Assembly (NCBI GenBank): GCA_016801845.1
Contig: CM028914.1
Span: 3,208,001-3,272,000 of the forward strand
Length of the DNA stretch: 64,000 nucleotides
Reading direction: 5' to 3'
Source of the DNA: Polydactylus sextarius
Lineage: Eukaryota > Chordata > Actinopteri > Polynemidae
The translations under genes and the position numbers were made by a program. A model generated the notes under the pieces. That model was not told the DNA's origin and searched no databases. It worked only from the letters and a program-made list of their open reading frames with translations. Within the stretch, counting starts at the first letter, position 1. Each line of letters begins with the position of its first letter. Shown here piece after piece: positions 1-10,075 of the stretch.

Positions 1-116
1 TATCTGCACCGTGTTAGACACAGGGTTTTCATTAGTTTCATTAACTGTTATCTGATTAATGATGTGAAACACTGATTAGACTCTTTTTAAATCTCAACAT
101 TTTGTCTTTCTTCCAG

Positions 117-3100
117 GTGATGTTGGTACAGGTGGTGTGATAGAAGGGTCTGGAGAAGGTGTGTTTGAATTTATTAAATTTGGATCCGTGAGAACATTTT
201 TTTTTTTTTAAGTCAAACACATATTTTGTTCTGAACTGATAATTACATCTGGACCCAGTGATGGAGCCATGTGGTAGTTGCACAAGACATCTGGTGAAAA
301 TTAAGGGAGATAATTACATTAAACAATAAATATATATGTTTTTATTCATTTCTATATTTTTCTCAATATTCCTTTGCATATCCTTCTAAAAATGTACCCA
401 GGTACCAGTGTCGGTGGCAGACCAGTGGGAGCCGGTGGTGATGGAGACGGCCTCAGTGGAACAGGAATCCCCATCATCGGAGCAAAACCAGGTATTTTCA
501 TCAAATATGTTTTAATTCATCACAAAGATATTAATCTATTCTAGGTGTTTTGGAAGCTGTATTAATGTAAACGTGTTACAGAAGAACTTTAATCGTTCCG
601 TTACAACCTTGAGTTGTTTCTAACTTGTTTTTTTTTTTTTTTTTTTATCTTTATCAAACAGGACTCAATGGGACCACATCTCCAGGTCAGTGGTTTTGGG
701 GTGAACGCTGCCACCATGTGGCCATTTATGAAATATACTTGCTTAAGATATCAAAGAATTTAAAAAACAATGATTGCAAGTGCGAGCAATGTTTTCCAAC
801 AGATCTGAATATGTTTGAAACATTTATTCATTTGTTCTTTGATGCCATTTGACATTTCTAATACGAGTCCGTCACTTAAATATCTGCAATATATTTGTGT
901 TAGAAAGATTTTGAGCTGCAGAATTATTACAGAATTATTTAAAAGTTTATGCTTGAAAACACATCTTAAGTCTTCTGCACAGACTAAGTCATTTTGTTCT
1001 CGTATCCAACAGGTTCCACAGGAGCTGCTCCCAGTAAGTCTCTATAAAGAATCCTGTGATGTCAACAGAGCTTTTAAACTGATATATGCTTTTTGTAACA
1101 GCATGAACATAACGTTAATAAGATACAGTAGCACATCACGCTATCACAAATGCTTGTGGCTTTGCTGCAGATCACAACATTTCTCCACTTACTTTCACAG
1201 CTGTCACTGGTTTACCTGTTCCTGAGCGTAAGTGTTTTTCTCACACTTCCTACCACAAACCTGTCACCACAGAAAATGCATGACAGTCTGACACTTGACA
1301 CAGCTTAGCTTCAGCTGCCTACAAACACATTTAGAGGAAAAAAAAATCCATGTTTAAATATAAATTGGAAAACAACTTATAAATGATGTCTGACTAAAGA
1401 CATATGTATGTTTGTCTTCGCAGTTGGTGGAGCTGTGAGACCAAGTGGTATGTATATCTGTGAAAATCTAATGAATGATTCCTGTTTATGTTCCTGTTAC
1501 TTTCAATTGTCACCTAGATCTCTGTTCATCCTGTGTTCACAGGTTCTGGTGATGATCTGAGCGGGCTACTTCCTGGAGCCAAACCGCTCAAACCTCCAGG
1601 TGAATGAAAAAACACCCGTTCGTCAACAGATTTGGAAACCACACACTGTCAACTACTACAGTACTCACCAGGTTTCTTTTATGCAGGTGTCCCCAGAGGT
1701 GACACACCAGGAGAAGGCGATGGCGATGGAGGTCCTGATGGTGAAAGAGGCACAAGCGGAGGACTGGGAGGAGTAGGAGGAGGTCCTGTGGGTACAGGAG
1801 GAGCAGGAGGAGTCTTAGGTGGTGTAAGTGTGGGAAGAGGAGACACTCCTTCTGGAACTGGTGTTGGGACACAAGGTGCAAGTGGTGGATTAGGAGTAAC
1901 GCCAAAACCACCTAAAGGTGCAGTTATGATTGTCTTAACACCTACTGTCATTCAGTGCAGTAACTCAGTCAAATGCTGAGTCAATTATTTTTAGGAATTA
2001 TATAATAACAAAGGCAACACTATGTCTATTTTCTTTTTCAAATGTAGCATATGGACCTGATGGGACTCTGGCAGGAGGTGTAGGTGGAGGACCTGGTGGA
2101 GTCGGAGGTGGTCTTGGTGGAGTCGGAGGTGGTCCTGGTGGAGTCGGCGGTGGTCTTGGTGGAGTTGGAGGTGGTCCTGGTGGAGTCGGCGGTGGTCTTG
2201 GTGGAGTCGGAGGTGGTCCTGGTGGAGTCGGAGGTGGTCCTGGTGGAGTCGGAGGAGGTCCCGGTGGAGTCGGAGGTGGTCCTGGAGGAGTCGGAGGTGG
2301 TCCTGGAGGAGTGGGAGGTGGTCCTGGTGGAGTCGGAGGTGGTCCTGGTGGAGTCGGAGGTGGTCCTGGTGGAGTCGGAGGTGGTCCTGGTGGAGTCGGA
2401 GGTGGTCCTGGTGGAGTCGGAGGTGGTCCTGGTGGAGTCGGAGGTGGTCCTGGTGGAGTCGGAGGTGGTCTTGGTGGAGTCGGAGGTGGTCCTGGTGGAG
2501 TCGGAGGTGGTCCTGGAGGAGCAGGTTTGGTACCTGGAGCTGGAACAGGAGCCATTAAACCTGGAAAAAGTGAGATGATCAGATGTTTTTTTTTTTAATG
2601 TTTCTATATTCAACCCAAATATTCATATATTTTTGTATCACTTTATAGGCTATGGAGCTGGTGTTTTACCAGGTGGAGGTATGACAACTTACTCTTTTAG
2701 GAATTTATTAATGACTGACACTATCTAAAATATAGTAAGAAACTAAAAACAATGTTTTTTCTCTCAGGTTTGCGTTACCCAACTGGAGCTGGAGTCGGAC
2801 AGGGAACAGGAAAAACAGGAAAAGGTTCAATAAACTGTGAACTTTACCGTCACCCTCTTCATTAGTTATTTTAGCTGTAACAGTAAAAGACGACACAAGA
2901 TACATTTAATGTTTTTATCTTTTTATTAGCATATGGAGGTCAGGGTGGAGTCGGTCCTGGCGGTTATGGAGTCGGTCCTGGTGGTTTTGGTGCAGGACCT
3001 GGTGGCTACGGAGGCAGAGGCACTGGTGTCGGTCCTGGTGGCACTGGTGCACTTGGAGTTGGAGGTGTGGGGACTGGTTCTGGAGGTGTAGGAGGAGTGG

Positions 3101-6100
3101 GCCCTGGTGGAGTCGGTGGTGGACTGGGAGGATACGGTGGTGGAGTGGGTCCTGGTGGTACGTTATAAAATAAAATGACTATAAAAACAATATAGTTCAG
3201 TCATTAAAACATCTTGTAGTTGGAATATGGTCAAATGTTTATGTCGTGTGATCGGTTGTGCAGGTTCAAGATACAGCACTGGTTCAGGTCTGGGTACTGG
3301 TACTGGAAAACCACCAAAAAGTACGTTAAGAATTAAATGATGTACAGAGTAAAAACACACATTTCTACAGAACTGAGACTGAAAGAATATTTGTTTTAGG
3401 TTATGGAGCCGGAGGCACTGGGACAAGACCAGCTGTCGGAACCACGGCAGGTGGTTTTGGACCAGGAGGTACCGGAACAGGACCGGGAGGCTTCGGACCT
3501 GGTGGTGCTGGAACAGGACCAGGGGGATTCGGACCTGGTGGTGCCGGAACAAGACCAGGAGGCTTTGGACCTGGTGGTGCTGGAACAGGACCAGGTGGAT
3601 TTGGACCTGGTGGTGCTGGAACAGGACCAGGTGGATTTGGACCTGGTGGTGCCGGAACAGGACCAGGAGGTTTCGGACCTGGTGGTGCCGGAACAGGCCC
3701 AGGAGGCTTTGGACCTGGTGGTGCTGGAACAGGACCAGGGGGATTCGGACCTGGTGGTGCCGGAACAGGCCCAGGAGGCTTTGGACCTGGTGGTGCCGGA
3801 ACAGGACCAGGAGGTTTCGGACCTGGTGGTGCCGGAACAGGCCCAGGAGGCTTTGGACCTGGTGGTGCCGGAACAGGACCAGGGGGATTCGGACAAGCAT
3901 TAGCAAAAAGAAAATCTAAACCTGGTGAGTCATGATCATAATAAATAACCAGACACTTCTCCTGTGGTAGTGATGCAGTTTGCTTCTGCAGTTTCTGCTG
4001 CAGGATCTGTACTGTTGTCGCTTTGAGGCAGCTGTGGCAGGTAAACAGAAAGGTCACGAAAAAATGATCGGCATAGCCGGGATTCAAACTGCCGATCTGC
4101 TGCACAGCTTCTGTACCAAGGTCATACGCACTAATCACTTCATGCTCCATGACTGAGATGTAAAAAGTCTATATAAAGACACAGGTGTGTGAATCACAGC
4201 ACTCGAACGAGAGAAACTGCCTCGGTGCAGGGTCTGAACTACTACTATTTATTCAAAAAGTAAAGGAGATATCATAGACAGATAGACAGAGATAACACAA
4301 AGACATATTCTAACATCTTCATTTCTCCTGACAGGTTATGGATCATCCTCACTGGGCGTAGGTCAAGGTGAGAAACTCAAACACTTTTAAAATGTACAAT
4401 GTTCAATTCTTTATATATTTATAGTAAAAAAAACAGATGAAGGTTATTAAAAACAGGGACTTTACCTGGTGGAACAGGTGCTGGAACTGGCAGATATGGG
4501 CCTGGTGGTGCCGGAACAGGACCAGGAGGCTTTGGACCAGGAGGTGCCGGAACAGGACCAGGGGGATTTGGACCAGGAGGTGCCGGAACAGGACCAGGAG
4601 GCTTCAGACCTGGTGGCGCTGGAACAGGACCAGGAGGCTTTGGACCTGGAGGTGCTGGAACAGGACCGGGAGGCTTTGGACCCGGAGGTGCCAGGACCAG
4701 GAGGCTTCGGACCTGGTGGAGCCGGAACAGGACCAGGAGGCTTTGGACCTGGTGGAGCCGGAACAGGACCAGGAGGCTTTGGACCAGGAGGCTTTGGACC
4801 AGGAGGCGCCGGAACAGGACCAGGAGGCTTTGGACCTGGTGGCGCCGGAACAGGACCAGGAGGCTTTGGACCTGGTGGCGCTGGAACAGGACCAGGAGGC
4901 TTTGGACCTGGAGGTGCTGGAACAGGAGGCTTCGGACCTGGGGGACAAGGATTAGCTAAAAGAAAATCTAAATCTGGTGAGTCGTGGTCATAATAAATAA
5001 CACGTAACTGATGAAGACGCCTGTTTTGTTCTTAATTATTTAAAAGAGGAGTAATTAAGACGCATTTCAACATTAAATATATTATAGTGAATTAAGATAT
5101 TAAGGCTGTTAATTTCCTCTGACAGGTTATGGATCATCCTCGCTGGGTGTAGGTCAAGGTGAGAAACTGAAACACTTAAATTTATTAAATATGATAAAAC
5201 ATCTGGCTGATCAGAAATATAAACATGTGATTTTGAAGCAGTTTTGTTGTTTGTCAGAGTGAAAAAAAAAAACAGATTAGGAAAATTAAAAATGGGCTAT
5301 AACTGGAACAGGTACTGGAACTGGCAGATACGGGCCTGGAGGCACTGGACCAGGAGGTGCAGGAACAGGACCGGGAGGCTTTGGACCAGGAGGCACTGGA
5401 ACAGGACCAGGAGGCTTCGGACCTGGTGGAGCCGGAACAGGACCAGGAGGCTTCGGACCTGGTGGAGCCGGAATAGGACCAGGGGGCTTTGGACCAGGAG
5501 GCACTGGAACAAGACCAGGAGGCTTTGGACCAGGAGGCACTGGAACAGGACCAGGAGGTGCCGGAGGCTTTGGACCAGGAGGCACTGGAACTGGACCAGG
5601 AGGTGCTGGGGGCTTCGGACCAGGAGGCACTGGAACAAGACCAGGAGGTTTTGGACCAGGAGGCACTGGAACAGGACCAGGAGGTGCTGGTACAGGACCA
5701 GGAGGCTTCGGACCAGGAGGAGCTGGAACAGGACCAGGAGGCTTCGGACCAGGAGGACAAGGATTAGCAAAAAGAAAATCTAAATCTGGTGAGTCATGAT
5801 CATACAAGTGAATTAAAAAGGTATTAAATGATAGATATTGTCCTGATGGAGAACCCTGAAATATTCATTTAAAAGAGAAGTAAATTTTAAACATTATCTA
5901 ATCTCTCTTCCAGGTTATGGAGGACCAGGATATGGATCAGGTGAGGTCTGAGGGACAGAAACAGCTCTGTGTATATCCTGCTATTACTATAGTATTTTGT
6001 TTAATGATTATTTATTTATGTTGTTTCCTAGCATTAGGAGGAGGTGCAGGAGCTGGTCCTGGTGGTGTGGGAACTGGTGCTGGTCGCTTTGGTCCAGGAG

Positions 6101-8699
6101 GCACTGGTACTGGAGGTGTTGGCCCAGGAGGTGCTGGAACTGGTGGCTTCGGTCCAGGAGGTGCTGGTACTGGTGGCTTCGGTCCAGGAGGTGCTGGGAC
6201 TGGTGGTTTTGGTCCTGGAGGTGCTGGGACTGGTGGTTTTGGTCCTGGAGGTGCTGGGACTGGTGGTTTTGGTCCTGGAGGTGCTGGTACTGGAGGTGTT
6301 GGAACTGGAACTGGTGGTTTCGGCCCAGGAGGAGCTGGAACTGGTCCTGGAGGATTTAGACCTGGTGGGGTTGGTGGATTCGGACCTGGTGGCCAAGCAC
6401 TCGGGACAAGGAAACCTTCTAAATCAGGTTATGGTTCATCGTTGGGTGGAACCGGCTATGGACCAGGTGAAAACATTTTCAAAGTTTCTAGTCTCAGAGT
6501 GAATTTGACATGTTACTGGTCGTGTCTGTAGTCTAACATACTTTAACTACACATGTGTTCGTCAGGTGGTGCAGGAGGAAGGATTCCTGGTGTGGGAACA
6601 GGAGGCGGAACAGGTGAGTTTCTACAATAAAAGAAAATTACAAACAAAAGAGGACGATCAACTTATAGTTACAACATTTATCATTAAACTATAACCGAGT
6701 TAGAACATTATTCAGACAATGTATCTGAAGTGAAGCACAGAACAAACTGTACAACAGAAAAATCTGGGAACAATAAGAACATCTGAACTAGTCAGATCAT
6801 CTCCGTTGTTATGGTTTTGTTCAAGGGTTTTTAAGCCCTTGACTCATGTCTAAATGTTTATTCTTATTTCTATGTTGAGGTGGTGTAGTTGGAGGAACAG
6901 GAGGACTGGGAGGTCCTGCTGGAACAGGCCAGGGAGCCGGAGCAGGCGGATTACCAGGTCAGTTTGACTTTATTCTCATTTTAAACCAAAGACGCTTAAA
7001 AAAAGTCAAACTGATGCAAGTTAATGCAACAGTTTCATTGTCAGTGATGAGGCTGTAATGTTTCCGCTGCTCCAGCAGGTGGTGTCGGCCCTGGTTATGG
7101 TGGCATAGCTGGTGGAAGTTATCCAGGTAAGACACAGTAATAATCTCTAATATACTGATATAAACTGTCTATTCTGACTCTCAGGTCTTTCATTAGTTTA
7201 TTAAACAAACAGATGAATTAATAAAAATTATGAGTTGTGTTTAATGAGTCTGTCTTGTCTGTTGTTTTCCTCTAGGGTACGCAGGCGCTGGACAAAAATG
7301 TAAGAACAAACCTGTAACACACAAACACTCACTGAGCTCTAGTGGTGTAATGATCCATCGATCTATATCGATACATTGATTCAGTGATTAATGATCCAAT
7401 GTAACTGATGCAAAGTAAAAACACTGAATCATATCATCACATTTAAATTACACCTTTATTTAAAAATATAGTTTATGTGGTGATTGGTTATTTTAAAGAT
7501 CTAACTAGTAAAATATTGTCACTAAAATGAGTGAAGGTTTACAAAGACTCTGTTTTCATCTATAAAACAGAATCTTAAAGTTCTTTCAGTTTTGTTTTCA
7601 GTTTCACAAAGGATGTGATGTTCTTCTGTTTATTCATGGTTCATGTTAATATTTAAAAGGTCATTAAGGCTTTTTAAGTTAAAACACTTGAACTTAAACA
7701 GAAGAAATCTTAAACAATAGGATGTTTATTTTATCAAAAAAGAAGATTTTTTACATTTAAAAACCTGAAAGAGCAAAGAAATGAAACTGTTAAATCATAT
7801 TTTAGTTGTTTTTTGTGAGTTGATATGAGCTGATTGTGTTAAATGTTTGATATCGTCTCATATCGATCGCAGGAGCTTGAATCAAATCTAATCTAATCAT
7901 CAAAATCATTTTAATTCTTTGTCTTATACAGCTAAGGCACAGAAAGCAGCCAAATATGCAGCGCTGCAGGCTGCACTGGGAGCCGGCGGCTACAGAGGTA
8001 ACACTCGTTTACACTGTTTAGTTTTCACAGAAAACTCTAAATATACATAAGTATCAAACACTGAACTGGAATATGATGAAATTAAAATGTCGTTATCATT
8101 CAGGCCTGTTACAGAAGAAACATCCAACAGTTATTTGTTCCTCTTTCTTAGAAAGTGTTGAATAACTTTTTCATCAGATTAAGTTATTAAACACAGAAAA
8201 ATTCTCTACAAAGTCTGGTTTCTTCCAGTTTAAAGAGAAGTTACGCAATGTTTTTCATACGTAGTGCTTACTTCCTCTGCTGCCAACCATGATATACAAA
8301 CAAATATATGTTCCAGTGTTGAAAAAAAAAAAAACACTATTTAAACCACAATTTTCTTACAAAAAACAAACAAACGCAGGAAGAATGAAGAGTGAAAAAA
8401 CCTTTAAATCTAAAACAGAATCACTTTAATCTGTTCTAAAATGTTTAGTGTTAAGTTTAACTAAAACTATGTTGACTGAACTGAAAGTCTTTGGTTTAGT
8501 GTCTTTTTATGAGTTTATTGTTTTACATTACAACGTCAAACTAGTTTTTTAAGAGATAAAACTAGTTTTTTGTGTCGTAGAAGCTCATGAGTGGTTTCTA
8601 AACATGTTGTATGTTGAAAGAGGATGATTTTCTTTTTCTCTGTTCTGTTAATCAGGCGCCGGCTGCCAGGGTAAATACTGTGTCCGAAGGAGGAAGTGA
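117..8699 (+). CDS. eln: Elastin (tropoelastin), 3' part of gene, 26 exons visible
   Basis: Secreted extracellular-matrix protein, cross-linked through lysines by lysyl oxidase into elastic fibres. Exons read: 117-158, 402-491, 662-685, 1013-1033, 1201-1227, 1424-1447, 1543-1599, 1687-1917, 2048-2569, 2649-2678, 2768-2824, 2930-3157, 3264-3320, 3400-3924, 4335-4367, 4457-4976, 5126-5158, 5312-5788, 5914-5940, 6032-6466, 6566-6613, 6880-6957, 7079-7126, 7276-7299, 7932-7997, 8656-8699. All are symmetric phase 1-1, so any exon can be skipped in frame, as in the family. Content is GGX/GPGG repeats with short KP-type cross-link stretches (GAKPLKPPG; AKRKSKSG) and one KA-type helix, SKAQKAAKYAALQAALG, in exon 7932-7997. 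The last exon ends GAGCQGKYCVRRRK then stop, the signature elastin C-terminus (two cysteines plus a basic tail). The 5' exons and signal peptide lie before the window. One exon carries a 5-bp deletion (separate entry). Which teleost paralogue (elna or elnb) is not resolved. Confidence 0.94.
2075..2523 (+). repeat. 21-bp tandem repeat coding GGGPGGV in elastin exon
   Basis: About 21 tandem copies of a 21-bp unit (ggaggtggtcctggtggagtc and close variants) inside exon 2048-2569. It encodes the heptapeptide GGGPGGV, with occasional P to L changes. Copies in the middle are nearly identical, which suggests recent unequal exchange or slippage. The reading frame is intact throughout the exon (522 bp). 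Confidence 0.9.
3475..3897 (+). repeat. 36-bp tandem repeat coding GPGGFGPGGAGT, elastin array 1
   Basis: About a dozen copies of a 36-bp unit encoding GPGGFGPGGAGT inside exon 3400-3924 (525 bp, frame intact). The same unit recurs in the exons at 4457, 5312 and 6032, so these four exons form one family expanded by exon duplication and internal repeat growth. Confidence 0.9.
4036..4152 (-). repeat. tRNA-derived SINE head in elastin intron
   Basis: On the - strand, a tRNA-like stretch has an A-box-like segment (gtgattagtgcg, about 4128-4139) and a B-box-like gtttgaatccc (4079-4089) about 45 bases downstream, the spacing of a Pol III tRNA promoter. The phrase agtgattagtgc followed by gtttgaatcccggc is typical of fish tRNA-derived SINEs. 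The tail beyond the head was not delimited. It is not a functional tRNA: no clean cloverleaf or acceptor stem is seen. Confidence 0.5.
4335..5158 (+). repeat. Segmental duplication of an elastin exon pair with its introns
   Basis: The 33-bp exon 4335-4367 (GYGSSLGVGQG) and the following long repeat exon recur as 5126-5158 plus 5312-5788. The similarity extends into intron DNA: the donor-side text after the long exons (gtgagtc, then a tgg/tgatcataataaataac stretch) and the sequence around each 33-bp exon (ctgacag before, gtgagaaact after) match between copies. This shows duplication of a genomic module rather than convergence of repeats. Confidence 0.8.
4457..4976 (+). other. eln: Elastin repeat exon with a 5-bp frame-breaking deletion
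   Basis: This exon should be 525 bp, like its sister 3400-3924, but is 520 bp. The correct GPGG frame runs to about 4692. There the expected ggtgccggaacaggaccagg reads ggtgccaggaccagg, that is, ggaac is missing. Downstream, the elastin frame is displaced and the original frame reaches a stop at 4957-4959, before the donor at 4977. Because the exon is phase 1-1 it can be skipped without harm. The cause may be a real allele or a sequencing or assembly error in the repeat; the sequence alone cannot decide. Confidence 0.85.
5325..5760 (+). repeat. 36-bp GPGGFGPGGTGT repeat, elastin array 3
   Basis: Repeat array inside exon 5312-5788 (477 bp, frame intact), with variants such as GIGPGG, TRPGG and an extra GGAGGFGPGG. 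It ends in AKRKSKSG, as array 2 does. It is less regular than array 1, consistent with an older or rearranged copy. Confidence 0.85.
6041..6400 (+). repeat. GPGGAGTGGF repeat, elastin array 4
   Basis: Shorter repeat units (mostly 30 bp, GAGTGGFGPG) in exon 6032-6466. In the earlier modules an intron separates the lysine stretch from YGSSLG. Here KSGYGSSLGGTGYG is read straight through without an intron, so the exon is a fusion or an unsplit ancestral form. Confidence 0.8.
7341..7920. repeat. Possible interspersed repeat in elastin intron
   Basis: Intron between exons 7276-7299 and 7932-7997. The left end contains ccatcgatctatatcgatacattgat and the right end contains gatatcgtctcatatcgatcgc, which resemble the cgat-rich ends of common fish non-autonomous DNA elements. 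I could not define clean terminal repeats or target-site duplications. Confidence 0.3.
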
Positions 8700-10075
8700 A
8701 AAACCAACAGACAGGAAGTGACCTCATCAAAAACAACAGTGGTGCTACTGCATGATTTCCAGATTGTAAATGTCTAATCTGCCGAAGACGTTAAAGCTTC
8801 AACACGTGTTGCACGTGTTTATTATTATTTTTTGTTTTGTTTTTTGTTGGTTTTTTTTTAGATTTTATACAAGAATCTCAATGGTTCTCAACATGTTTGG
8901 TTTGTGATTTTACAAGAAGAAGCACAAGTTAAAATATAAAACTGTACGAGAGGGAAAAATAATGTTTGTTTTTCCTGCATGAAATCACATTGTGACTCTC
9001 TGGGGATCTTGACTAACAAGTTGAGAACCATTGAACTGATTTTTTTTAATTGTTAGGCCAAACTGTGCTATAACAGTTGTTGCTTGTTGTTGTTGTTGCG
9101 TTGAACATCGGTTGTGCTCCTGTGTGAGTGAAGACCAAGGACTCCCTCAGGGCAGCTCCTTCAGACCTGTCTGCATGCTGACACAGTGTTTCTGTATTTT
9201 TTACTTTTTTTCAAGGCCACATGGTTTTTTTTTTTTTTTTTTATTCAGCAATGAATACAGACAGAAACAAGACAGCTGCTATTTGAGGGAATCTGTGAAC
9301 AAAAGGGACTCAGTGATTTGATCGGCCATTATCTGATCCCTGAAAAGCCGTCTGTGTTCGTCTGACTGTTCTCAGGCCTCGGCAGTATCAACACATGTGG
9401 AAGCTGAAGGTCATCGACTTGTTAACACTAGTGAATTTCTTTCACTACATTCACAAAACTAAAAGCACTGTTTTATAGCGTAACATAAACACTTGTTGGT
9501 TTTCATGTAAAATGTTGGTAAACGTGCATATTTCTTCATGCATTTGTTGTGACATTCATAGGTCACGATGCATTTGAATGACATCTGAGGAGCGTTGATT
9601 ACTGTGTTGTTCTTTTTTTTTTGTTTTTACCTCCTTTAACACTGTTGGAAAATTTGTTCACGTTTACTAGTCATTTTAAATTATGCTGAGAGGAAAAAAA
9701 AAAGCAATAAAAGCGCTCATTTCTTTATCTATTTAGTCTCATTTTCCAAATTCAAATGAAGTAATACAGTATTCAATATTTGAGTTATTTTGTGTGTGAG
9801 AGTTGTAACAGTTTTTGAAGTTATGTACTATGATAAATACAAGTGTTGTTTTCTACATTGTCGAGTGTGTGCTGAATCACGCTGTAGTCTTGTGATATTA
9901 TTAGGATTTTAAAAAGTGTAACTGAATCTCATCTTGCCTTTGAGCTCGCGTTTGTGTCTCTATCGTGAAGCTCGACGAGTGTTTTTAACATCTGTGTTTT
10001 TTACGTGACAAGAGAGGAAAATTGTGCACTTTTGTACACTTTCTCGAAAATAAAACAAATGTCCAGAGACGACTC
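8700..10075 (+). other. eln: Elastin 3' UTR
   Basis: AT-rich, no coding potential. Canonical AATAAA signals occur at 9706-9711 (cleavage shortly after would give a roughly 1-kb UTR) and at 10049-10054. Which one is used cannot be told from sequence. Confidence 0.6.

Noticed and set aside
1998..2613. Long - strand frames coding PPGPPPTPPG and TRTTSDS repeats opposite elastin
   Set aside because: They are shadows of a stop-free GC-rich tandem repeat; the + strand phase 1-1 exons and elastin C-terminus explain the locus.
3401..4150. - strand 249-codon frame with proline-rich repeat and a non-repeat N-terminus
   Set aside because: The repeat part mirrors the elastin exon and the rest covers an intron and a SINE head; no splice or homology support.
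4072..4152. Functional tRNA gene on the - strand
   Set aside because: A- and B-box-like segments are present, but stems do not pair cleanly and the tail reads as a SINE.
5244..5783. + strand RRHWNRTRRLW-type frame
   Set aside because: Out-of-frame reading of the elastin 36-bp repeat; the correct frame gives GPGGFGPGGTGT.
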